64,000 bases of DNA from Paramarasmius palmivorus (taxonomy: Eukaryota > Basidiomycota > Agaricomycetes > Agaricales > Marasmiaceae), in contig JAYKXP010000146.1 of NCBI GenBank assembly GCA_037176845.1, positions 45,686 through 109,685 on the forward strand. The letters are read 5' to 3'. Under the pieces are notes generated by a model that made no database searches, was not told the DNA's origin, and was given only the letters and a program-made list of their open reading frames with translations. Position 1 is the first letter of the stretch. Every line of letters begins with the position of its first letter. This document shows, one piece after another, positions 24,832 through 35,375 of the stretch. Position numbers and translations under genes: made by a program.

Positions 24832-27179
24832 ATGGTCGCACCAGGACCAGCCCGCCCCAAAATCCCCTATAACTCTCCTGAAGGGCGTCGAATTCTTCTT
24901 GAAGCTGTAAAAGATCCAGACCTTCTCCCTTTCACTCCTCATGACTTCAGCATCGAAGTTGCAGCTCAATTCCTCGACCAACAGGACATACTAGTGAGGA
25001 CAGCGTGTGGTTCGGGGAAAACAGGCACGATTGCTCTCATAGCAGTACTCCTTGCTCAAATCAAGAAGAAGCCGGAGCTGGCGAAACATTTCGATGTCTG
25101 GTTTCCCGATAACGCTGCGATTGTGGTCATCTGTCCAACAGATGCATTGGAAGTCGACATTGTCAGTTAAAGCTCCTTGCCATTCATAAAAGCCTACCTT
25201 AATTAACCTTTCTACAATAGGAGGCCAAAATGAACAAAATGAAGATACCCGCTGTGGCACTGAATTCCATCATCATTCACCGACACCAGCACAATCAAAA
25301 CATCGACGTACTTTGGGAAAAAGTCAGGACGGCCAGGATCATCCTCATGTCACCCGAAATGCTCGAGTCAGGCGTGGTTCGTCAACGCCTAGGCCTAGAC
25401 AAGGACACATCACAGTCAGAGTTCAAAGCAAGATGTGTGCTCCTTGTCTGTGATGAGGCACATCTCGTCTATATCTGGGGGCGTGCATTCCGGGAATCCT
25501 TCAAGAATATTGGGGTTATGCGTGTCAGGCTTCCGATGGCTCGTCTGTTGTTGTTGACAGGAACCCTGCAGAATGGTCCAGCGCTTGATTTTGTGCTTCG
25601 GTGCTTTGGATTAGAGGACAGAAAGTTTGTTGACATGCATCGCTCCAATGTACGCCCGGAAATCCGTGTCACCACCACTGTCCTCAACACCAACCTCAAC
25701 ACCGCCCATGAATTCCCTGAATTCCGCTGGATACTTCGACTGTTTGGTATTACCATAATCTTCTGTCCAGATCGCCAACTTGCAAAGCGGATAACACTGT
25801 ATCTGCGTCGATGCTACTATCATCAGGGTAGCGCTGACTTTGAGCGAGTCAGAAAATGGGACGCGACAAATGACAAGGAATCTTACGATGTGGAGACGTT
25901 GAAAATGGTCGAGAATCTTGACCCTGCCCGCGAACGCCTTGTTATTGTCTGTACGGTCATCCTCATGGTTGGAATGGACTTCAGACATGTCCGCAGGATC
26001 CTGAACATCGATTGCCGGGACTTTGATGAGGAGTTACAAAAGGAAGGGAGGCTACTTCGGGATAAATGCAATCTGTACGACATTGCAGAGTCATACGTGT
26101 ACGTGACAAAGAAGATCATGAAGGCAGCGCAGGAGATGGTCGCCGCTGAGGAGAAGAACACATCAGAAGGCAAAGAAGTTGATGGGAAACAGAATCAAGC
26201 ACTGGACATTCAGTATGCTCGGCGACTTGTGGCGACATGCCGTACGGACGTGCAGAACACTGTCTACAACAATCCCCCGCTTGATCAGCCCCCCTGCTCT
26301 TGTCCCGTGTGTGTGACGAACCGCACCCCTCGCCATCGTACCACACGCTCTCCCGATTCCCCTCGACCTTGTCTCTGTAGTGGATGCCAACCTGGCATGT
26401 GCGAGCGGGATCTCCGACTTCTTTATCTTGAAAATGCACTAAAGGCCTGCTCTGAGGCTGTCTCGATGGGACTCGGCGTTGGAGAAGTAGTGAAGGAAGT
26501 GGCGCCAGGGGATAATAATGATGCAGAGGCGGATGATGCAGCTCGGGAAGAGGTGGAGGCGATGACAAGTGCAAGTCAGGAGATTATAGAGCGGCATCTG
26601 ATTGAGCTGGATAAGGAGCTTTTCGAAGAAGGAACCGGGAACCTTGGGGGTCTTTTGACGCCTGGGATGTTTATCCCTCGACCAGTAATTGCCACCATCA
26701 TCGACAAGTTCATACCGATCCTGAAGAACGGTCCCGAGCGTCTAACGCAAGAACTCGAAGACTATGATCTCGATGAAGCATGGTTGGCAGCGATATGGAG
26801 GAAAATTGGACAGAAGATATATCCGGACATCAAAAGGTATCACGAGAAGCGGGAGACCGAGATTCAGGAAACAGAGATTGAACAAAAGAGGTCGAGGTTG
26901 AAGAAAGAGGTTTTGGATATGTCCGAAGAAGATGCCGATTTTTTGTTGCAACATGAACCCATCCTCGATGTCAAGGATATCACCACCAAATTGACGAAGG
27001 TAGAACTGGTTTGGGAGCTTCGGTGGCATAGACTGTGGAACGTTGACCTTGAAAAGCCGTGGAAGATGAAGGCAAAGGCTGATTTTATTCCGGTCTTACA
27101 TGGTGCAGTCGAACAATTCCATCAGCAGGGGAATACAGTAGAGAACACTCGTAAAATATTTGTTATTAGACAGGAATAA
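24832..27179 (+). CDS. RecQ-like superfamily 2 DNA helicase, element-associated
   Basis: Predicted ATP-dependent DNA helicase of about 762 aa from two exons (24832-25161 and 25221-27179; the 59-nt intron starts GTCAGT). I used the ATG at 24832 because upstream in-frame codons lack ATG. Helicase motifs in order: ACGSGKTG (Walker A, about residue 62), CDEAHLV (DEAH, about 187), LLTGTL (motif III), VGMDFRHVRRIL (motif V) and QKEGRLLRD (QxxGRxxR, about 382). A Cys-rich stretch at about 465-505 (CSCPVC, then CLCSGCQPGMC) may bind zinc. The rest is charged and helical. The combination resembles the RecQ-like helicases that multiply in fungal genomes, some subtelomeric. It converges on the DUF6589-type gene with 10 bp between stop codons, and the reading frame looks intact. 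Confidence 0.85.
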
Positions 27180-27189
27180 TACTGTATCA

Positions 27190-30100
27190 CTAAGAGTCCC
27201 AAATGTCATCGTTGTCGGTCTCGAAACCATCAGTGGTAGTACTCGCAGCAGGCTGTCCACTGTTAAATTGACTATCATCTCCCTCATCTCCCAATCCAGA
27301 CTCCATCAAGGTTATGACAACTCGAGCGTCGGCCTCGGGATCAAGGTGTTCAGTGGTGATATTACCATCGTGCACTGTATTGACCCACAAAGGTGCCTCG
27401 CTCATATCTTGCGACGGTGCATTATCCTCGTCGTCCTCGTTGAAGTCGGATGATCCACCGCGAATTGGGATGGCAGAATGTGTGATGCTCACATCACGAT
27501 CTAGCATCATTCGGGTTGTCCACCTCTCCAGTAAGCCATCCTGTGCATCTTTGAAGCCTTTACGGAACTGGCTCTCGTATTGCTCATTTCGAGATCCCTT
27601 CTGCCGATAGTTAGAGAACATGTGCACCTTTGCACGGCGCAGCTTTTCCAGCAAGATGCGCATCTCCGGGTCTTGAGAAGGCTTGGAATGGTTTTGGCTT
27701 CGTCGATCAAGTCCGACACCACTCAAAAAATCCTCCTTGAGTCGCTGTAAGTAGCCCAGACACCGAGCGATGGCTTCCCGGATGAATCGATCGCCAAATT
27801 CCGCACCCTTGTGCTGAACGATAGCTTCGATAATACGCTGGAAGAACTCCTGCAAGAGGTCACAGCATCGATGCGTGCCAGGCTTTCCAGAAAGGCTTGC
27901 AACAAGTGTTGACAGTAGTGCTTTTGCAAGCTCAGGGCTTGACTCAAAACAAATGTCGATGATCTCCTCCAAAATGTATTGCGCATACTTCTTGTGTCCA
28001 GAGGCGACGAAAGGGAAGAAGAGCGTCAAGATTTGCTCCCAAACTCGACCAACATCACCTTCCGCTACAGCCCACACACATTCCCGTGACCGCATAGCTT
28101 CTCGCATAAACTCCTTCTTCGAGGCCAATACCGAATCGCCAGCGCCAACAGGTGGGTGACCCTGCTCAGATGCATTGAGTGCAGAAATGAGATCGGGGCG
28201 AGGTTGGTCTGCGGTTCTAGGAAAGTTACCCTTCTCGGTCCCAGTTGCAGCACGATATATAGCTTCTTCGGTGGTATATAGCTCGTGCAATTCATATGAG
28301 AAACGTTCAAACTCGTCAACAGATGGTAGTTTGGATGCAGCATGAAGGGTCTCAACGATATCGCCAACATCGTCATGGTCCGTAACATCAACGTGTAGTT
28401 TTCGTGCATGTCGCTCGAGGTAAATTCTAAAGGGCGGATGATATGAAACTCGTGAGAAACTTGAAGATTGAAAGAGACAAAGTGGCGCACCTCCAACAGT
28501 TCAGTATGTCCGCATCCAACACCAGATATAAAAGCTCGCTAGCTTGCTTATAGTTATATTTGCCTTGCTCCTTGGGTAGTTTACGGCCAATTGAGGAGAT
28601 TAAATGACCGAAACTGGATACATCTGAGCCGGCAGGATTACCCATGTGGTTGTCAATGATTCGTGCATCATTAGTCCACAGCAGATGCCACCATTGAAGT
28701 TTGGGATTCATGATTCGGAGACCGTGGAAAGGTGACTTGTGGAACTGGCGATGTGACATGATTTTGTGAAGAAGTTCGAAGGTTAATCCATCACCGCCAA
28801 TAGGAAGCATGCGCTTGTTGAACCGCTCTCCAGTCTGGCCAGCACTCTTGAGGAAATCAAGAACACCATCAAGGAATTCTGGTAGTTTGGTCTCGCTGGC
28901 ACTGACTGTAGGGAGCGTAAAGCACTGTGTGGGTTCGTCAGGTACCTTCTGACGTCTACCGGTGGTTCTCAGAAGCTCATTTGCCCGGAGCTTGAGATTC
29001 TCGAGTCGGGGAACGTAGTTTCCAAGGACCCACAACCACTGAAAGGCATATACGTGGCGCTCGTGCGCAGCATCCGGAAGTCGCAGAAGCTTCATTGCAG
29101 TAATTTTAGTGCGGTCACAAGAAGCACGTCGGCGCTGTTTATCATCGAAGTCGAAGACACCGGGATCAGAGGCTGATGGCGGTGCTATCCAGACTGTCGC
29201 TGCCATGCCCAGGTTCATGTGGTTCATGCGCCCAAGTCGCAACGAGTGATGCCGAATGTAGTTCTGAACGTTATCAAGGATGATCCAAAACCAATGACCG
29301 GGATCTCGACATATGTCCATGAGCTGAGTTCCTGCTTGCTGGCCAAGTCCATACAAAGCACTAATGACAGTGGTGTACGCCGGTGTGTTCCCAACATGTG
29401 AATCGTAGCGGAACTTGTCATATGAGACCTGTGAGACGAGATTAAAGAGCCCCTCGAGCATAGGCCCGAGGCGAGCAAGAGATGAACGGCTGAACATGAG
29501 CTTTGAAATGACGGTTGAAATGACCTGTCATGTACATGAGTCCGACAGCAAATCTAACGATATAAACAACACTCACTCCGTGAACTGGACGATATATTCG
29601 GTCCTGTTCTGTGCTTTGGTTCTTGTCAGGTGTAGCAACAGTTGTTAGCAGCCCCCATAAGAGCTTCTGAAACTGCATGTGCGTCTCCATCACCTGCTGA
29701 TGGGTCTGAGCGTTGAGGTTCTTCCAATCGATAACAGCAACATGCTGCTTTACTGGCCTACGCTTCGAAGGAATGTGGACATGTAGTCCTGACGACGGTT
29801 GAACAGCAACACGTGCTCGAAGATTAAGCTCGCGTTGAACCATTTGGGCGCAAAAGGCAGTGAGCGCAGGACGGACAGGTCGAATTAACTTGTATGACTG
29901 CTCTAATGAGAACATGTCCGGCGAGTCTTTGTGTCCACTGCCATATGGATGTCGGAGCAGTTGTTCCAGCCAGTCCGAAACTGTGTAGCTGCAAAACCCA
30001 CTAAGGAATGACGAGACGAGAGCTGCGCGTGACTTTAAACATTTGCTCTCTTCTCCGCCCTTTTCCCAAGAAGATTTCACTTCATCTGTAGGCGGGCAGA

Positions 30101-30821
30101 GCATGCGAAATGTGTATTCCGGAAATGGAAGGCCAAGGCTACGGGCGTATTCAGAGACTAGGTAGAGTCTGACTTCCAATGGACGAGAACTATCGTCGAC
30201 TTTGGAAGTAGAAGCCACGGGGGTAGATTCGGAATGGGAAGGGGCACTAGGATCTGAAGGCGGTGGCGCGGTATCAACAGGGTCTGGCAATAGGCCTATC
30301 AGAGGCTCGCCATGGCCACTCTGAGCTTGTCTTGTGCGTTTTCGCTTCGTTCCACGCATAGGGGCATGAGTATTGGCCTGTTCCGAAGAAATACTGAGCC
30401 CGTGAAACTCAGCAAGGTGGTCCATAGGGTCATGAGCCATTTTCAGCCGCTTTGACACAGGCTCATCAGGTGTCTCAAGGACGAATTGGTCTAGACGAGA
30501 GGATGACGGAGTCAAAAGACTCGGGAATGGTTCTGGGATTAATGAATGGGTAAGGGGAGTGGATAGGACTGGGGATTTATGCTGGTCATTGCTCGGAGAA
30601 AAAACGTCGTCATTCTCGCGATTGGCAATGACGAAACGATGCTTTTGTGCTTTTGGCTTGATATTTGGACCGCGAGGACGTCGAATTGTGGAGGTATTAG
30701 TTGGATTGAAAGTATTGTCGGCTGTTTTAATGGGGCTTCTATCGGACAGTGGAACTCGGATTGAAAGGGGTCGCTGGCGTGAAGGGGTCACAGGAATGTG
30801 TTGTGTAAAAGGATTGTTCAT
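27190..30821 (-). CDS. DUF6589-type protein, possible transposase partner of the helicase
   Basis: Three exons (30821-29577, 29524-28491, 28426-27190) give an exact open frame of about 1171 aa. The first 200 residues are Pro/Ser-rich with basic patches (SKRLKM, TKRKRTRQ) that could be nuclear signals. The middle part (SYDKFRYDSHVGN ... ICRDPGHWFWIILDNVQNY ... GGDGLTFELLHKIM ... MNPKLQWWHLLWTND ... ASELLYLVLDADILNCW) matches my recollection of the fungal DUF6589 domain. The C-terminal 400 residues are helical and end in an acidic tail (NEDDEDN). DUF6589 has no proven role. The scattered acidic residues (DN, GGDG, LDAD) and the WH pairs would suit an RNase H-like transposase core, but that is inference. 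The gene lies tail-to-tail with the helicase and is intact. Confidence 0.72.
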
Positions 30822-33052
30822 TATTGAAGCATAGTGTAGATCTAAAGAATGAAGGAGCGGAGGCGCGAGGCGTAGAGATGATCAACGCGGTGGTCGTTGA
30901 ATGAAGTCAACAAAGCCTCAAGCGAAAATTTTACATCACATGATTTATTTTATTTCTATATACGGATTTGCGGAAAACTCTAGGGAGGCAACGGGTAAGG
31001 GACCGCGATTGCTAGCAGACTCATATCAAGCGAGCCGTCGAGCGATATCGAGTCTGCCTAGGGGAGACTACTCGGTTGCGCCTCTTATAAACTTCATCAT
31101 CAAGTACCACAAGTTGAACCCATGTCCGTGTTCCTGCCTTAAAACATATGCTTCCGTCGTCACGGCCGACTTTATCCGTCCTTCACCTACACCACCAATT
31201 TGAAAGGATATTAGAATGATACGTTGTTTCTGACAGCAAAAAAGCGTACCATCATGATATTGCTTTCCGATGCTGACGACAGCAAACCGATATCCAGCCG
31301 GCTGGATTTTCCCGGCCTCCGAATGATGTCCTTTTGACATTTCGTCAAAGTCCATTTAACGTTCCTCTTCCATGTCCTTCTCACATCTCCATCCCTTCGC
31401 TTTGCATCGACGACACTTCAATTTTCTCTCCAAGTTCAAAAATCAGGCCACATGGTTCGTGAGAAACGGGCTTTTTCGTATAAGCGGCTGCCACGTCGCA
31501 CAATGCTCTTCACTTCACACCACATCTTTGTTCCACCAAGTTCCTTTCCGAGTCTGAGCTCAGTTTGGCTTCGACGTTTCAGAATATCGTGCGTGTCCAA
31601 TCCTACAAGAAGACTATATCTGACTTTTATTCTCTCAGTGATCATTCAAACTCGGCTGCTTGGTGTCTGCGTCTGTCATCGGTATCTTCAGATTATTTTA
31701 CTCATTCAATGTCATTCGCGGACTCATCTTTCTTCTCTGGTTCCAGATTCCTTTCCAGGTTCACTTTGGCTCCAACTTTGGTATCTGAGTTGTGATTATG
31801 GTGCGTCAGTTCTATCTTCAGATCCTGGTTATCGTACTCATTCAAAGACTCGCGTCGTCAGTTTTCAGGTAATTCTGTTCGTGTTTTGCATTGTCGAAGT
31901 TAGCTTTAGAATTTACTCGCGAGGTGGCTGTCTGGTCAAGCCTGATTTCTGAAGGATCAAAGGTGTGTCGCCAAGTTCCATCCGTTGGTATAATTCTGAT
32001 TTATTTGTTGTAGGGCTGCGAGCTAAACATACCACACTTTTATGACCTTTCCCGCTGTAGTCGCTCTGAAGGTATAGTACCTGTACCAATCACATTATGT
32101 ATTATTACTAGTCCTAAGTATCTTGTACTACATGTGTATTAAATCTACTATTGTGAATGGAACAGTTATTGAGATTCGTCTATTTAATGCCCAAGAAGTG
32201 ACCCTAAAGCGCTTTTGAAGGTGGGTACCCAGGAAGGGAAACCCGAATATAGTGTCTGGAATCGCATAAGCGTAAAAGCTCTTTGGAATATCAAAAGGAT
32301 GTCCCAGTGCAATGTGAACTTGACATGGAGCCATATAACACAAAAGTGATTGATGATCTGACATTCTAGGAACATCCCGGGAACGGACCGAGGACATCAC
32401 TTTCGCTTCAGCGAAATACCACACTGGTGATCTCCCTGACACATCCTACCAGAACCGTGGTGTAGTCCTTCCTTTCCGGCCCGGTTCAAGTGCTTCACTT
32501 CCCCATCGACGAAAGGCGGGCCAGAGGATCTTGGTATGAGCTCAGGAGGTACTCTGGCTTCAGGAGAGCTTAAAATATATGAAGTTCATGGCGCTAATAT
32601 ATACAGGGCTATAACTATGGTGGCTGGGCAGATGGTTTCGACCTGTCGAGTTGAATGAAACGGTGGATTATGAGTTCATGACCTGCGGTTTTGGGCAGTT
32701 CTACTTCAAAAGTCAATGCGAACGGTGCGAGGTACGGAATACACCTTGTTCCTGAATAACGGTAGTCTGACTTGCAAGGCAGGAATATCTCTTGTACGCT
32801 CTGTTGCGCCGCATGCTTCACTGCACTAGATACGCAATACAGCATGTTTGTCGACACCATACCAAGGCGCCGATTGGCTATGAGCATGTCATCAACTCGC
32901 ATTCACTGCTCCGACTTCGGGTACGGAAAATACTCGCTCTCTTGGGACGTTGCGACAATGAAGATTTCTCCGCTTTCCTGAATCACTTGACCTTGCATGG
33001 CGAGATATAAAACTTTTTGGCAATACAGACTTCATATGTCAAGCTTTTGAAA
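30822..33052. other. 2.2-kb intergenic region, no gene recognised
   Basis: The stretch includes the promoter of the DUF6589-type gene and that of mannanase 2, and probably the right border of the inserted cassette. Open stretches at 31452-31952 (+) and 32128-32442 (-) lack good ATGs, splice patterns or domains. The first is very pyrimidine-rich. CACATGA motifs occur near both presumed borders (24741 and 30935), but in direct rather than inverted orientation, so they are not terminal inverted repeats. Confidence 0.4.
33006..33012 (+). promoter_or_regulatory. TATA box of mannanase 2
   Basis: TATAAAA in the sequence GATATAAAAC, 41 bp before the start codon. Mannanase 1 has only TTAAAAG at the matching place, so its core promoter may be weaker. 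Confidence 0.45.
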
Positions 33053-35155
33053 ATGCTCGCACTTGCAGGCTTTGTCGCAGTAGCACTCTCCATCGCCTCA
33101 TCGTCCGCGCAGAGTGTTCCGGCATGGGGTCAATGCGGGGGTATTGGTTATAGCGGTCCTACGAGTGAGTACATTAGTCTCTTTTCAAGATAAGGTAGTG
33201 ACGAGTGTTTCATGTGATTAGCCTGTGTCTCTGGCTGGCACTGTGTCAAGGTGAACGATTACTATTCCCAATGCCAGGAAGGCGCTGCCACAACAGCTCC
33301 TCCATCCACTACGGCTCCACCCAGCACCACTGCAGGACCAAGTACGACTGCGGCGCCCCCCGCAACCACTGGTTTCGTGAAGGCTTCGGGACAGAGTTTC
33401 ACTTTGAACGGTTCCAAGTTCACCGTAGTTGGGTGTGTTTCATTGTCGTCAGTATCTCCAGAGTGCTTGTCTTATGTCCCTCTATATTCTCAGCTCAAAC
33501 TCCTACTGGGTCGGTCTTTCAGGCCTGAGCACCACTGATATGAACAAAGCGTTTGCCGACATTGCCAAGACTGGTGCCACTGTTGTAAGGTGAGATTCAT
33601 CGGTTACCTATGCTGCAATTATCATCTGACATCGTATGGGTTCCAGAACTTGGTGAGAAACAGCGCTCTTCAACTCGCTATAAAATACCAAACGTTTTCC
33701 GTGATTCAGGGGCTTCAACGAAGTAACGAACTCACCCGGTGTTCCGTACTATCAAAGATGGTCCGGATCAACACCAACAGTCAACACTGGCAGTGATGGA
33801 TTACAGAACTTTGGTGCGTCGTTGATGCCTTCGGTTTTGCTTCTTGCTTATATCCAATACTCAGATAACGTGGTTGCTGCTGCGAAGGCTAATGGAATTC
33901 GGCTCATTGTTGCACTGTAAGGGACCATGTTTGAGCCTCTTGCTTGGTGGCTAAACTTCTGAAAGCACGAACAACTGGGCAGACTACGGGTAAGATTCAC
34001 GAAGAACGCCTTGTTGAGCAAATTGTGCTGATGGATATCCATACTCAGTGGCATGGATGTCTATGTTAACCAAATTGTTGGAAATGGCCAGCCCCACGAC
34101 CTCTTTTATACGAACGCAAATGTCATAGTAAGTGTCCTCCGCATACGACTGAGCGATACTTTGATATATCAATGGTAGAGTGCTTTCAAAAAGTATATCT
34201 CTACTTTCGTCGGCCGTTACAAGAACGAGCCTACCATCATGGTACGCGAGAATCGTGTTCTCTGCATGGGCATGGGCTGATTCGTGATTTCATAGGCTTG
34301 GGAGCTTGGTTCGTAATCGCACAAAGAGTGAAACACTTTGATGAACTCACAATCCTCTTCAGCCAACGAACCCAGATGCAAAGGAACCACCGGGTATGTG
34401 ATTTTATCTACTCTGCATTATAAGATGTTCTCAATCCACTTGCTGATGTTAGCACTACATCCGGAAGTTGCACTCCCGCTACAATAACAAAATGGGCCAC
34501 TGATATCTCGGCGTACATCAAGTCCATAGACTCAAATCATCTCGTGGCACTCGGAGACGAGGGTTTCTTCAACCAACCAGGAAACCCGTCATATCCATAT
34601 CAGTGCGTGAAAAGGCCCGACTTCTCACTATTGAATGCTGAAAACGCTTCAGAGGTAGTGAAGGTATCGACTTCGATGCCAATTTGAAGATTAGCACCCT
34701 CGACTTCGGAACTGTCCACGTATGTGGTGCAATCAATTTAGTGCTATCTACGCAGGCTCATGTCTTTGACAGGCATACCCAGAGCACTGGGGCGAGAGCG
34801 CCAATCCAACTGCCTGGGGGACCAAGTGGATCCAAGATCACGCAGCTTCCCAGAAGACAGCCAATAAGCCTGTCATCATCGAAGAGTTTGGCGTGGAGAA
34901 CTCCCAAAGTTCTACTTACACAACCTGGTTACAGACTGTAATTAGTTCTGGACTGACAGGTGACCTCATATGGCGCGTCTCTTTTTCTCATATAAAAGAA
35001 GCTAGAGCTAATACAAGTCCGTGTTGTATAGGCAAGCTGGTTCCGTCCTCACTAGCGGTCAGAGAACACACGATGACGGATACACTATTTATCCCGATGA
35101 TCCCGTATACCCAATCCTGACTAGCCATGCAGCCGCTTTGAAAGCGCGAGCTTGA
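33053..35155 (+). CDS. Endo-beta-1,4-mannanase 2, CBM1 plus GH5
   Basis: This is a paralogue of the gene at 22459 with the same exon structure. It has a signal peptide (MLALAGFVAVALSIASSSA), a CBM1 with all expected aromatics (AWGQCGGIGYSGPTTC, then NDYYSQC) and a Thr/Pro linker built of APPSTT-type repeats that copy 1 lacks. The GH5 domain runs from SNSYWVGL through TWGFNEV, WELANEPRC (acid/base Glu) and IIEEFG (nucleophile Glu) to TSHAAALKARA. Exons join over many short introns. One exon, AACTTG at about 33648-33653, is only six bases long and is required to make RTWGF. It is predicted to be secreted and active on glucomannan or galactomannan, with stronger crystalline-surface binding than copy 1. 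It lies directly upstream of separase. Confidence 0.92.
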
Positions 35156-35270
35156 AGATGAAATACGCTCTGTTTTTCATTTGTACATATATTTGTTGTA
35201 CTTAGTAGGAACGCGAAAAAAAGCGCCACGTGGATGCCACGAGGTAGAAATGGCGATAGTTGATTTTGTA

Positions 35271-35316
35271 ACGCGTCGGTCACGTTCCTAAAACTCGAAC
35301 AACTAAGACGACGCGT
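35271..35316. promoter_or_regulatory. Paired ACGCGT (MCB) boxes upstream of separase
   Basis: ACGCGT at 35271-35276 and 35311-35316, 60-105 bp before the separase start. MCB sites bound by MBF drive G1/S genes in fungi, so this placement fits a cell-cycle protease gene. Confidence 0.55.
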
Positions 35317-35375
35317 ACCCCCACCCCAGTTCCTTGAGCCACTGTTCCTCCTATCGTCTCTCTTCTCACATTAAC

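Noticed and set aside
24741..30945. CACATGA motifs near both edges of the helicase/DUF6589 cassette as terminal inverted repeats
   Set aside because: They are in direct orientation, only 7-8 bp long, and their flanks do not match. I found no convincing terminal repeat by eye.
31452..31952. A 166-codon + strand ORF upstream of mannanase 2
   Set aside because: Very pyrimidine-rich sequence, no splice pattern, no domain, and no related copy in the window.
32128..32442. A 104-codon minus-strand ORF as a small gene
   Set aside because: It begins at a GTG codon without an ATG, has no recognisable domain and no related copy in the window.
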